From NCBI RefSeq assembly GCF_016722895.1, contig NZ_JAEQNA010000003.1, positions 124,001 to 188,000 on the forward strand: a stretch of DNA of 64,000 bases. Reading direction: 5' to 3'. Made by a program: the position numbers and the translations under genes. Origin of the DNA: Ramlibacter aurantiacus. Its GTDB lineage: Bacteria > Pseudomonadota > Gammaproteobacteria > Burkholderiales > Burkholderiaceae_C. Positions 1 through 9,823 of the stretch are shown here, in pieces. The first letter of the stretch is position 1, and every line of letters begins with the position of its first letter. A model generated the notes under the pieces. The model was not told the origin of the DNA. It worked only from the letters and a program-made list of their open reading frames with translations, and searched no databases.

Positions 1-2
1 GC

Positions 3-629
3 GGCTGGGGCCTGAGCGTGGCGCAGCCCGCGACCGGCGAGCAGCCGGGCACCATCGCGCAAGACCTGGAGGCTCTGGCCGGTGAACTGGGGCTCGATCG
101 TTTCCACCTCCTGGGGGTGGCCGGCGGCGGCTTCGCCGCCCTGGACTACGCCGCCTGGCAGCCCTCGCGCGTGACCAGGCTGATCGTTGCGGCCAGCAAC
201 GGGCAGTTCAGCGAGTCGGAGATGCAGGCGTTCTCTGCGCGCATCGCAGTGCCCGGGCTCACGGGTCGGCTGGAGGTGCGGCCGTATCTGGAAGTCGGCG
301 CGGCCTACCGCGCTGAGGACCCGGACGGTTTCCAGCGGTTCATCGCCATGGAGCACGCAGCTCGGCAGCCGCAGGCCCCGGCCCAGCCGCTGCGCACGCC
401 CAACACCTTCGCCAAGGTCTCGACCATCGCGGCGCCCACGCTGATCGTCATGGCCGGCGCCGACCTGCTGGCGCCGCCCGCGCTGATGCGGGCCTGGGCA
501 CGCCACCTGCCTGACGCCCGTTTCGCCGAGATCGGCGATGCAGGCCACTCCATCAACTGGGAACGTCCCGATGCGTTCAACCGCATCGTGCTCGACTTCC
601 TCGCTGAGCCGATTCGTTCTTCCGCATGA
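3..629 (+). CDS. alpha/beta hydrolase, 5'-truncated by the window edge
   Basis: The frame is open to the window start, so only the C-terminal two thirds of an alpha/beta hydrolase (3-oxoadipate enol-lactonase/haloperoxidase-like) are seen. The nucleophile-elbow region reads LLGVAGGGFAALDY, which puts Ala where the G-x-Ser-x-G serine normally sits. The acid strand (VMAGADLLAPP) and the histidine loop (GDAGHSINWERP) are preserved. It lies 10 bp upstream of a Bug-type binding protein and heads a run with a thiolase and a crotonase, so it probably belongs to the acyl-CoA catabolic cluster. Missing nucleophile means hydrolysis is uncertain; it may use another mechanism. Family assignment is secure, substrate unknown. 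Confidence 0.8.
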   Translation, partial: GWGLSVAQPATGEQPGTIAQDLEALAGELGLDRFHLLGVAGGGFAALDYAAWQPSRVTRLIVAASNGQFSESEMQAFSARIAVPGLTGRLEVRPYLEVGAAYRAEDPDGFQRFIAMEHAARQPQAPAQPLRTPNTFAKVSTIAAPTLIVMAGADLLAPPALMRAWARHLPDARFAEIGDAGHSINWERPDAFNRIVLDFLAEPIRSSA

Positions 630-639
630 GGACCCACCC

Positions 640-1629
640 ATGAGACAAAACCTCCCGCTCACCCGCCGCACCCTGGTGCAGTCCGCCGGCCTGTTGGCGC
701 TGGCCTCCTTCGCGCCCTTGCGCGCGTGGTCACAGCCGGTCTCGCGCATCGTCGTTCCCTTTCCGGCAGGTGCTTCGAATGACGCGGTTGGCCGTCTGGT
801 GGCCGACGCCCTGGGCAGGAAGCTGGGGCGCAGCTGGATCGTGGAGAACCGCCCGGGCGCCGGCTCGATGCTGGGCACGCAGGCCGTGGTGCAGTCCAAG
901 CCGACGGATGGCAATACGCTGCTGCTGTGCGCAACGGCCAGCATGGGCATCCTGCCAGCCATCAGCAAGGCGGTTCGCTACTCGGTCGAGCGCGACTTCA
1001 CCTTCATCGCGCGGATCGCCACGACCCCGTTCACCCTCACGGTGGGCAACGCTTTTCCTGCCAACACCTTCGCCGAGTTCGTGAAGTTGGCCAAGGCCAA
1101 GCCCGACAGCATCCGCATCGGCGCCTCCGGCGTGGGATCGCTCGACTACATGGGCGCCGCGATGCTGCAGCAGCAGCTGGGCATCGACCTCAACATCATT
1201 CCGTACAAAGGCATGTCCCCGGTCCTGAACGACCTGCAGGGCGGTCACCTGGACGCGAGCATCGTGTCCCCCGGGTCGATCCGGGCCCTGGCGCAGGAAG
1301 GAAAGGCCAAGGTGCTCGCCGTGCTCGACGAGCGCCGCAGTGACCTGCTCCCGCAGGTGCCCACGTCCACCGAGCTGGGCCATCCCAAGCTGCGGGTCGT
1401 GAACTGGTTCGGCATCGCGGGGCCCGCGGGCATGCCCGCCGATTCGACGGAAACCCTGCGCCGCGCGCTGGGCGAAATCCTGGCCGATCCGGCCTTCCTC
1501 AAGAGTCTGAAAGACAAGGGCGTCGAGCCCGCGCCGCTGGTGGGCGCCGAATTCGCCAGCTTCGTCCAGGCAGATTCGCAGGGATGGCGGGCACTGGCCC
1601 AGCAGGCGAACATCACGACCAACGAGTGA
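640..1629 (+). CDS. Bug-family tripartite tricarboxylate transporter substrate-binding protein
   Basis: A 329-residue periplasmic binding protein of the Bug/TctC family. The N-terminus has a twin-arginine-like TRRTLVQ followed by a hydrophobic stretch and an AWSQ cleavage region. The mature part starts with the family hallmark RIVVPFPAGASNDAVGR and has the VENRPGAGS motif. The ATG at 640 is chosen because the signal peptide starts there; the longer reading from 538 overlaps the hydrolase gene. No TctA/TctB membrane genes are near, as is usual for Bug proteins in Burkholderiales. It probably captures an organic acid feeding the surrounding CoA-dependent pathway; the ligand cannot be read from sequence. 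Confidence 0.9.
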   Translation: MRQNLPLTRRTLVQSAGLLALASFAPLRAWSQPVSRIVVPFPAGASNDAVGRLVADALGRKLGRSWIVENRPGAGSMLGTQAVVQSKPTDGNTLLLCATASMGILPAISKAVRYSVERDFTFIARIATTPFTLTVGNAFPANTFAEFVKLAKAKPDSIRIGASGVGSLDYMGAAMLQQQLGIDLNIIPYKGMSPVLNDLQGGHLDASIVSPGSIRALAQEGKAKVLAVLDERRSDLLPQVPTSTELGHPKLRVVNWFGIAGPAGMPADSTETLRRALGEILADPAFLKSLKDKGVEPAPLVGAEFASFVQADSQGWRALAQQANITTNE

Positions 1630-1641
1630 GCGTCGCCATCC

Positions 1642-2847
<1,206 letters not shown>

Positions 2848-2856
2848 GGGAACCCC

Positions 2857-3633
2857 ATGAACGACCTGACCCAGTTGCGCTATCGACTCGACGACTTCGT
2901 CGCCACCCTGACCCTGGACGTCCCGCCGGTGAACGCGTTGACGCGCACGCTCAACGACGAGCTCACGCTGGCCCTCGACCGCATCTCGGAAATGGACGAG
3001 GTGCGGGCCGTGGTGCTCACCGGCGCCGGCAAGGTGTTCTGCGCCGGCGCCGACCTGAAGGGCCGCTCCTCGGTGATCCAGGGGCCGGGTGATCTGCCCG
3101 CGCACTCCCGGCGCACGCGCGAGTGCTTCCATGCGATCCGCGAGTGTGCCAAGCCGGTGGTCGTCGCCATCAACGGCGCCGCCCTCGGATCGGGCCTGGC
3201 GATGTGCGCATCGGCGGACATCCTGGTGGCTTCCGACAAGGCCGCGCTCGGCATGCCCGAGGTGGATGTCGGCCTGCTGGGCGGTGGCCGCCATGCCATG
3301 CGGCTGTTCAGCCATTCGCGGCTGCGTCGCATGGCCCTCACCGGAATGCGCGTCGGCGGACCGGAGCTGTACCGCCTGGGCATCGTGGAGGCCTGCGTGG
3401 CGCCCGAGGAGCTGATGCCCTCGGCGCTCGACATCGCCCGGACCATCGCCGCCAAGAGCCCGGTCGCCACGCGCATGTTCAAGCACACGCTCAACGTCAT
3501 CGAGGACATGAGCCTGCGCGACGGCTACCGCTACGAGCAGGACATGACGGCACAGATCGCCCGGACCGAGGACGCCCGGGAAGCCCAGCGCGCCTTCGCC
3601 GAAAAGCGCGCGCCCGTGTTCAACGGCCGGTAA
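2857..3633 (+). CDS. enoyl-CoA hydratase/isomerase family protein
   Basis: A 258-residue crotonase-fold protein of standard length. The oxyanion-hole segment FCAGADLKG and the NGAALGSGLAM helix are present. Of the two glutamates used by classical hydratases, only the second is seen (Glu135 in GMPEVDVG); the first position is occupied by Ala in GSGLAM. That pattern fits isomerases or other crotonase-fold enzymes better than a textbook hydratase. It follows the thiolase by 9 bp. Because the other two hydratase genes of the cluster are broken, it may be the only working enzyme for this step, but the reaction is uncertain. Confidence 0.85.
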   Translation: MNDLTQLRYRLDDFVATLTLDVPPVNALTRTLNDELTLALDRISEMDEVRAVVLTGAGKVFCAGADLKGRSSVIQGPGDLPAHSRRTRECFHAIRECAKPVVVAINGAALGSGLAMCASADILVASDKAALGMPEVDVGLLGGGRHAMRLFSHSRLRRMALTGMRVGGPELYRLGIVEACVAPEELMPSALDIARTIAAKSPVATRMFKHTLNVIEDMSLRDGYRYEQDMTAQIARTEDAREAQRAFAEKRAPVFNGR

Positions 3634-3646
3634 TCCCGGCGCTGCA

Positions 3647-3676
3647 TGCACGGGGCCGCCATGCCCGCGCCGTGCA
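3647..3676. terminator. possible hairpin between convergent genes
   Basis: TGCACGG and CCGTGCA form a 7-bp inverted repeat around a 16-nt loop, between the 3' ends of the convergent crotonase and Bug genes. There is no U-tract, so a terminator role is only a guess from position. Confidence 0.3.
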
Positions 3677-3693
3677 GGCCCGGCCAGCCGCGC

Positions 3694-4668
3694 TCAATTC
3701 AGGGTGATGTTGGCCTTCTTGACCAGCGCGCCCCACTTGGCCGATTCACTCTGCATCAGCTTGCGGTATTCATCCGGCGTCGTGCTGGTGGCGACGGCGC
3801 CCTGCTTGGCCAACTGCTCCTTCACCGCCGGCGTGTTCAGCGTGGTGATCAACGCCTCGCGCATCTTCTGGGTGATGGCCGGCGGCGTCGCCTTCTGGGC
3901 GATCAGGCCGTAGCTGGATTCGTTCACCACCCCGGGCAGCCCCACCTCGGCGGTGGTGGGAACGTCGGGCAGTGCTTCGGAGCGGCGGGGGCTGGCCACC
4001 GCCAGGATCTTCACGCCCCGCGAGGAGAAGCCGATCACTGCCGGCAGGTCGGCCGCCAGCACCTGGATCTCGCCGCCGAGCAGTCCCGTCACCGCGGGGG
4101 CCGCGCCCTTGTAGGGCACGTGCTGCATCTTGATGCCCGTCTCCTGCGCGAGCAGCTCGGCGCCCAGGTGCGGCGTGGTGACGTTGCCGGCCGAGCCGTA
4201 GTTGATCTTGCCCGGCTGCGCCTTGGCCATCGCCACCAGCTCGGGCAGGGTGCTGACCGGCACCTGCGGCCCCACGGTGATCACCTGCGGAATGCGGGCG
4301 ACCAGGCTGACGTAGTTGATCTCGTCCACCGCGTAGGGCATTTTCTGCAGGTGCGGCAGCACGGTGATGCCACCCGGAACGCCGAAGCCGAAGGTGTAGC
4401 CATCCGGCTCGGCCTTGATGGCCGCGTCCATGCCGATCACGCCGCTGGCGCCCGACTTGTTCTCGATCACGATGCTCTGGCCCAGCACCTCGCCCAGGCG
4501 CGGCGCAATCGTTCGCGCCAACTGGTCCACCGGGCCGCCGGCCGGATAGGGCACGATCAGCTTGACCGGCCGTGCGGGCCAGTTGCCCTGGGCATGGGCG
4601 GGTGCCGACAGGCTGCCCAAGCCGGTGGCGGTGATGAGCGCGAACGCGAGCAGGGAACGCTTTTTCAT
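3694..4668 (-). CDS. Bug-family substrate-binding protein
   Basis: A 324-residue Bug/TctC protein. It has a clear Sec signal peptide (basic MKKRSLLAF start, hydrophobic core, APAHAQG cleavage region). The fold hallmarks are VKLIVPYPAGGPVDQLART and VIENKSGASG. It is last on the minus strand after the acyl-CoA dehydrogenase gene and the MaoC remnant, about 40 bp downstream, so is probably cotranscribed with them. Ligand unknown; an aromatic or dicarboxylic acid is likely from context. Confidence 0.9.
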   Translation of the reverse strand: MKKRSLLAFALITATGLGSLSAPAHAQGNWPARPVKLIVPYPAGGPVDQLARTIAPRLGEVLGQSIVIENKSGASGVIGMDAAIKAEPDGYTFGFGVPGGITVLPHLQKMPYAVDEINYVSLVARIPQVITVGPQVPVSTLPELVAMAKAQPGKINYGSAGNVTTPHLGAELLAQETGIKMQHVPYKGAAPAVTGLLGGEIQVLAADLPAVIGFSSRGVKILAVASPRRSEALPDVPTTAEVGLPGVVNESSYGLIAQKATPPAITQKMREALITTLNTPAVKEQLAKQGAVATSTTPDEYRKLMQSESAKWGALVKKANITLN

Positions 4669-4711
4669 GGAGTGTCTCCGTGGTGTGGTGGAAGGAACGC
4701 GGGGCCTGCGA

Positions 4712-4969
4712 CTACACGCCGTGCATCAGCAGGATGAACTCGGCAAGGACCGCCGGGCGGCTGTTGCCCTCGATCTCGAATTCGCACAGGGTGGTGAGGT
4801 GGGTCGCGGCGCCCACGCGCTCGGCACGCTCTGGTGCAGGCGAACCCGCGAGCCCACGGGCACGGGCGCTGTGTAGCGCACGCGATCGGAGCCGAAGTTC
4901 GGGCCCTTGCCGCGGCCGGCAGGGGTCTCCAGCAGCCATGGGACGGCAGCCGTCGCGGTGTCGCTCATG
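4712..4969 (-). pseudogene. remnant of a MaoC-like hot-dog dehydratase
   Basis: The ATG at 4969 overlaps the stop of the acyl-CoA dehydrogenase gene (ATGA), so this was a coupled gene. The first frame gives a short start and then the conserved MaoC segment NFGSDRVRYTAPVPVGSRVR. The rest of the C-terminus (THLTTLCEFEIEG...RPAVLAEF) continues in a second frame after a shift near 4825-4840. The N-terminal half that carries the catalytic Asp/His of (R)-specific enoyl-CoA hydratases is missing. Intact family members are about 150 residues. The internal deletion plus frameshift mark it as dead; a sequencing error could explain the shift but not the lost N-terminal half. Confidence 0.72.
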
Positions 4970-7265
4970 AGGGCAGCTCCAGGACGGCCTTGGCCAGGAT
5001 GTTGCGCTGGATCTCGTTGCTGCCCGCGAAGATCTTGGCTCCGAGGGCGTTGAACAAGGGCGCCACGACGTGCAGGTCGATCTCGTCGGTGTGGCAGTGG
5101 TCGCGCATCGCGCCATAGTCCTGCGCCGACTCGATCAGCAGCAGCGCCAGTCGCTCGTAGGTCTCGGTGGACCAGATCTTCAGCATGGAGATCGTGGCCG
5201 GGATCGGCTCGCCGCGCTTGGCCATCGCGGCGAAGCCCGCGTAGGCCGCGGCCAGGTCGGCGGTGTCCAGCTGCAGCTCCGCGAGCCGCGCGACGAAGGC
5301 CGGGTCCTCGAGCAGCCCGCGCTGGCGGGCCAGCTTCTCGAGCTGGTGCAGGGTGTGCTGCGAGTGCTTGGGGCTGCCGGTGAACAGGCGTTCGAATCCC
5401 AGCAGCGCCTTGGCCACGGTCCAACCCTGGTTCAGCTCGCCCACCAGATTGGCGAGCGGCACCCGCACGTTGTCGAAGAACACCTCGCAGAACTCGCGCT
5501 CGGCGGCGATGTTGCGGATCGGGCGCACCGTGATGCCCGGCGTCTTCAGGTCCACCAGCAGGAAGCTGATGCCCGCCTGCTTCTTCACGGTCTTGTCGGT
5601 GCGCACCAGCATGAACATGTGGGTGCCGTCGGCACCCCAGGTGGTCCAGGTCTTCTGGCCGTTGACGATGAAGTGGTCGCCCTCGAGCACGGCTTCCGTG
5701 CGCACCGCGGCCAGGTCGGAGCCGGCATCGGGCTCGGAATAGCCCTGGGTCCAGACATGCTCGCCGGCCAGCACCTTGGGCAGGAAGCGCTGGCGCTGTT
5801 CCTCCGTGCCGAAGCGCATCAGGATCGGGCCGATCATCACCAGGCCCTGGTCGGGCGGGCGCGCGACGCCCCAGGCCTCGCTCTCCTCGATGTAGGCGAT
5901 GAGCTTGTCCGCCGGCAGCCCCATGCCGCCGTATTGCCGGGGCCAGGCGGGCGCCAGCCAGCCCAGGCGGGACAAGGTCAGGTACCACCCGCGCGACTGG
6001 GCCCAGGTCTGGCGATAGGGCATGTGGCGCCGCTCGGCCGGGTAGTGCCGCGCGAACAGGGCCCTCACCAGCTCGCGGAACTGCGGCTCGGGCATGCGCT
6101 CCCAGTCCTGCTCGGGGGAGAGGTCGACATCGCCGCGAACCGCCGCGGCCGGCGCGCGCGCCGCGGCCTGCGCCGCGTGCTGCTGCCAGCGCCGGCGATG
6201 CGAGGCCGCATGTCCCGACCGGCTGGCCAGCGTCATCGCGCGCTTGAAGTAGAGGCCGATGTCGTACTCGTTGGTGGTGCCGATGGCGCCATGCAGCTGG
6301 ATCGCCATCCGCGTCATCTCCACCGCGGCATGGGCGCAGCGCGCCTTGATCCGGCTCGCGGTGGCCGCCAGGTTGTCCGGGTCCAGCGACAGCAGGCCCT
6401 CGCGCAGGACGGCGGTGGCCAGCTCGACCTGGATCAGGCCATCGACCAGGCGGTGCTGCAAGGCCTGGAAGCTGCCTATCGGCTTGCCGAACTGCACCCG
6501 GGTACAGAGGTGGTCGCGCGTGATTTCCAGGCTGCGGCGGGCGATGCCCACCAGTTCCGCGCCCTGGGCGATCCGGGCCAGGTCCTCGGCCTGCTTGAGA
6601 GCCGACAGCGCCGCCTCGCCCACCGCCAGCAGGCGGCCGGCGGCATTGTCCAGGAACAAGGTGGTGATGGCGCTGCCGTCCACGCCGGCCTCGTGCCGTG
6701 TGGACAGGCCGGGTGTCTGCGCCGGTACCCAGAACAACGCCGGCTCGTCGTCCAGGCTCGCGGCCACGATCCAGCCGTCGGCGCCTCCCGGCCGCACGAA
6801 GCGCTTGTGTCCGGTGACCGCGGCGCCGTCCCCCTCGCCGTGCCGGCTCGCGCAGGCCATGCCGCAGCCAGGTTCGAGCTCGCCGGCACATTCCTGCCAG
6901 GACACCCCGGCCACGATCTCGCCCGACTGGATGGCGTCCAGCAGTTCCTGGCGCAGGCTGCTGGCGGGCAGCCGCGCCAGCAGCGCCACGGGATGCACGC
7001 CCGCGTCGACCAGCGGTTCGGGCAGGAGGTGCCGGCCGGCTTCCTCGGCGATCACGGCGGCTTCTGCCATGCCCAGTCCCAACCCGCCGGCGTCCTGCGG
7101 CACCAGCACCGACAACCATCCCAGCCCGGCGAGCTGGTGCCAGGTCGCCCGGTCGAGACCGCCGCCGCCGTCCTCCAGCGCGCGCACGCGCTGGCGCTGG
7201 TCGGTCGCGCCCAGGAACGCGGCGGCGCTGTCGCGGAACATCCGGATCGATTCCAGATCGCCCAT
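4965..7265 (-). CDS. two-domain (tandem-fused) acyl-CoA dehydrogenase
   Basis: A 766-residue protein made of two acyl-CoA dehydrogenase units. The N-terminal unit (about 1-345) has LDNAAGRLL, TRDHLCTRVQFGKPIGSFQALQH and QLHGAIGTTNEYD. An Ala/Arg-rich linker follows. The C-terminal unit (about 385-766) has the FAD/substrate region WTQGYSEPDAGSDLAAVRT, VNGQKTWTTWG and the C-terminal GSNEIQRNI. Fused dehydrogenases of this size are known from steroid-degrading actinobacteria (FadE34 type) and correspond to alpha/beta heteromers joined in one chain. It would oxidise an acyl-CoA to the 2-enoyl-CoA. The gene starts 1 bp after the CoA-transferase stop. Confidence 0.88.
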   Translation of the reverse strand: MGDLESIRMFRDSAAAFLGATDQRQRVRALEDGGGGLDRATWHQLAGLGWLSVLVPQDAGGLGLGMAEAAVIAEEAGRHLLPEPLVDAGVHPVALLARLPASSLRQELLDAIQSGEIVAGVSWQECAGELEPGCGMACASRHGEGDGAAVTGHKRFVRPGGADGWIVAASLDDEPALFWVPAQTPGLSTRHEAGVDGSAITTLFLDNAAGRLLAVGEAALSALKQAEDLARIAQGAELVGIARRSLEITRDHLCTRVQFGKPIGSFQALQHRLVDGLIQVELATAVLREGLLSLDPDNLAATASRIKARCAHAAVEMTRMAIQLHGAIGTTNEYDIGLYFKRAMTLASRSGHAASHRRRWQQHAAQAAARAPAAAVRGDVDLSPEQDWERMPEPQFRELVRALFARHYPAERRHMPYRQTWAQSRGWYLTLSRLGWLAPAWPRQYGGMGLPADKLIAYIEESEAWGVARPPDQGLVMIGPILMRFGTEEQRQRFLPKVLAGEHVWTQGYSEPDAGSDLAAVRTEAVLEGDHFIVNGQKTWTTWGADGTHMFMLVRTDKTVKKQAGISFLLVDLKTPGITVRPIRNIAAEREFCEVFFDNVRVPLANLVGELNQGWTVAKALLGFERLFTGSPKHSQHTLHQLEKLARQRGLLEDPAFVARLAELQLDTADLAAAYAGFAAMAKRGEPIPATISMLKIWSTETYERLALLLIESAQDYGAMRDHCHTDEIDLHVVAPLFNALGAKIFAGSNEIQRNILAKAVLELPS

Positions 7266-7266
7266 G

Positions 7267-8487
7267 TCAGATCACCTGGTCCTGCCGCAATTGCGCGATG
7301 CGCGCATCGTCCAACGACAGTCGCTCGCGCAGCACTTCCACGGTGTGTTCGCCCAGCAGCGGCGGCGCGCGGTGGTACTGCACCGGCGTCTGCGAGAACT
7401 TCACCGGGTTGGCCACCTGCGGGACGCTCCCGGCGGTGGGGTGCGGCAGCGTCAGCCGCATCTGCCGGTGCGTGACCTGCGGATCGGCGAACACCTGCTC
7501 GAAGTCGTTGATCGGGCCGGTCGGCACGCCGGCGGCCTCGAAGCGCTGGTGCCACTCGGCCACCGGGCGCCGGCGCAGCACCTCGGCCAGCATGGGCACC
7601 AGCACCTGGCGGTTCCTGGCACGCTGCGGGTTGGTCGCGAAGCGATCGTCGGCGGCCCATTCGGGATGACCCAGCACCTGGCAGAAGGCGGCGAACTGCG
7701 GGTCGTTGCCCACTGCCACCACCAGCTGGCCATCGGCGCACTCGAAGGATTGCCAGGGGCAGGTGATGGGCGAGGCATTGCCCAGGCGCGGGGGCTGGCG
7801 GCCCGAGACCAGGTACATCATGGCCACGTGCGACATCGACGCGAGCTGTGCGTCGAGCAGGGCCAGGTCGATGTGCTGGCCCTCGCCCGAAACCAAGTCG
7901 CGGTGGCGCAGGGCAGCCAGGATGGCGGCCATCGCGTAGAAGCCGGCCGTGATATCCCCCACCGAATAACCCACGCGCATCGGCCCGCCGCCGGGCTCAT
8001 CGTCGGCATGGCCGGTGATGCTCATGAGCCCGCTCATGGACTGGAACAACGGGTCGTAGCCGGGCAGGTGGCGATAGGGGCCGGTCTGTCCGAACCCGCT
8101 GATGGAGCAGTACACCAGCCGCGGGTTCAGCGCGCGCAGCGCGAAATGGTCCAGGCCGTAGCGGGCAAGGTCGCCGGCCTTGAAGTTCTCGATGACGATG
8201 TCGCTGCCGGCGGCCAGCTGCCGCACCAGGGCCTGGCCCTCGGGCCGCGCGATGTCGACCGTGATGGAGCGCTTGCCGCGGTTCATCGCGAGGAAGGACG
8301 AGGTCTCGCGGGTCTCGTTGCCTTCGGCATCCCGCGCCCGCAGGCCCTGCTGGCGCACGTCGTCGCCGCGCCCGGGCCGCTCGACCTTGATCACATCGGC
8401 GCCGAAGTCGGCCAGCATCTGGGCCGCCCACGGCCCGGAAAACACGCGGCTCAGGTCGAGCACGCGAACACCTGTCAGGCAGGTCAT
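7267..8487 (-). CDS. CaiB/BaiF family CoA transferase
   Basis: A 406-residue family III CoA transferase. The N-terminal VRVLDLSRVFSGPWAAQMLADFGADVIKVE signature is present in segments, with the catalytic aspartate region VGYSVGDITAGFYA and the SGFGQTGPYR loop. The start at 8487 begins with MTCLTGVRVLDLSR and is preceded by a purine-rich AGGAGACC; the longer reading from 8568 adds a non-homologous extension. It leads a minus-strand operon with the fused acyl-CoA dehydrogenase, the MaoC remnant and a Bug protein. It likely activates the imported acid by moving CoA from another thioester. Substrate unknown. Confidence 0.9.
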   Translation of the reverse strand: MTCLTGVRVLDLSRVFSGPWAAQMLADFGADVIKVERPGRGDDVRQQGLRARDAEGNETRETSSFLAMNRGKRSITVDIARPEGQALVRQLAAGSDIVIENFKAGDLARYGLDHFALRALNPRLVYCSISGFGQTGPYRHLPGYDPLFQSMSGLMSITGHADDEPGGGPMRVGYSVGDITAGFYAMAAILAALRHRDLVSGEGQHIDLALLDAQLASMSHVAMMYLVSGRQPPRLGNASPITCPWQSFECADGQLVVAVGNDPQFAAFCQVLGHPEWAADDRFATNPQRARNRQVLVPMLAEVLRRRPVAEWHQRFEAAGVPTGPINDFEQVFADPQVTHRQMRLTLPHPTAGSVPQVANPVKFSQTPVQYHRAPPLLGEHTVEVLRERLSLDDARIAQLRQDQVI

Positions 8488-8838
8488 GGAAAGGGTCTCC
8501 TCGTCTGGCGCGGTCCGTCGTGACCGTTCGCCGAAATTTACGGACGGGGAGGCGCCTGGCACACCCACCGCCGCCGCAAATCAGCTATGCATCGCCGCGC
8601 GCGCCTTCGCGGTGCGAATCCCGTCGGCGCGGCCCAGCAGCTGCTCGAAGATCTCGCGCCGGCGGCGGCATGGATGTCGAGCGCGATGCCCCGAGCGCAT
8701 GCGGCTGAGGCCCAGGATGGCTAAGCCGTCGAAGAGCAGCCATGTCCGGGCCGGCAAACCAGAAATGCCGGGGTACGCGCAGTCACGCGGCCTCGTGCGG
8801 GCTAGTCTCGCGGCGCAACGCACACCGCACGGAGACAT
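8488..8838. other. divergent intergenic region
   Basis: About 350 bp between the divergent CoA-transferase and Bug genes, so it should hold both promoters. I see no convincing promoter pair, operator or gene. A short minus-strand reading that ends near 8583 (…EIFEQLLGRADGIRTAKAR…) could be the tail of a lost gene, but I cannot assign it. Confidence 0.4.
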
Positions 8839-9816
8839 ATGCTGAACAAACGCCGCTTCCTCTCGGCCTGCCTCGCAGGCACCTGGGCCCTCTCGGCCGC
8901 GGGCCCGGTCCGTGCCGCCTTTCCCGACAAGCCGATCCGCCTGATCGTGCCCTTTCCCGCCGGCGGCGCAGCCGATGCGATGGCCCGCAGCATGGCCAGC
9001 CGCATGGGCAGCGAGCTCGGCCAGCAGGTCGTCATCGAGAACCGCGGGGGCGCCGGTGGCACCACCGCGGCCGAAGCAGCGGCCAGGTCGGCGCCGGACG
9101 GCTACACCCTGTTCTTCGGCACCATGGGCACGCAGGCGATCAACGCTGCGCTCTACAAGCGCCTGCGCTATGACCCGGTCAAGGACTTCGCGCCCGTGAG
9201 CCTGACCCACACCACGCCCCGGGTGCTGGTGGTGCACACCTCGGTGCCGGCGAACAGCATCCGCGAGCTGGTGGCGCTGGCCAAGGCCAGGCCGGGCGAA
9301 CTGTCGTACGGCTCGGCCGGCAGCGGCAGCTCCAGCCACATGTCGGGCGCGCTATTCGAATCGCAGGCCGGCGTGAACCTGCTGCACGTGCCCTACAAGG
9401 GCAGCGCGCCCTTGATGACGGACGTGCTGGCCGGCCGCGTGAACATGACGTTCGACTCCTACGCGGTCTATGAGGAGCACATCAAGGCCGGCAAGGTGCG
9501 GGCCCTGGGCGTGACCTCCAGGAACCGGATGGCCTCGCTGCCGAACGTGCCCACGATCGCGGAGTCGGGCCTGCCGGGCTACGAAGTCGCGAACTGGCTG
9601 GGCGTGCTGGCTCCGGCCGGCACGCCTGGCGATGTGATCGCCAGGCTCAATGGTGCGATCGCCCGCGCCATGGCCACGCCGGCGCTGCGGCAGCAGATGA
9701 TCGGGCTGGGCATCGAGCCGACGTCCGGCACGCCCGAGGATTTCGCCGCGCTGATCCGCAGCGAAATTCCCAAGTGGACGGAGATCGTGAAGAAGTCGGG
9801 TGCCACGGCGGACTGA
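8839..9816 (+). CDS. Bug-family substrate-binding protein
   Basis: A 325-residue Bug/TctC binding protein. The signal peptide is MLNKRRFLSACLAGTWAL... ending near GPVRAAF. The mature start PIRLIVPFPAGGAADAMARS and VIENRGGAGG are typical, as is the C-terminal WLGVLAPAGTP segment. An ATG at 8839 is preceded by GGAGACAT. It opens the plus-strand operon that goes on with an alpha/beta hydrolase (7 bp later), a CoA transferase, a GST and a 3-hydroxyacyl-CoA dehydrogenase, so it probably supplies the same pathway. Confidence 0.9.
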   Translation: MLNKRRFLSACLAGTWALSAAGPVRAAFPDKPIRLIVPFPAGGAADAMARSMASRMGSELGQQVVIENRGGAGGTTAAEAAARSAPDGYTLFFGTMGTQAINAALYKRLRYDPVKDFAPVSLTHTTPRVLVVHTSVPANSIRELVALAKARPGELSYGSAGSGSSSHMSGALFESQAGVNLLHVPYKGSAPLMTDVLAGRVNMTFDSYAVYEEHIKAGKVRALGVTSRNRMASLPNVPTIAESGLPGYEVANWLGVLAPAGTPGDVIARLNGAIARAMATPALRQQMIGLGIEPTSGTPEDFAALIRSEIPKWTEIVKKSGATAD

Positions 9817-9823
9817 TCAGGCC

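Noticed and set aside
9800-9823. GTG start for the second alpha/beta hydrolase
   Set aside because: It would overlap the Bug gene by 17 bp and add eight residues without homology; the ATG at 9824 suffices.
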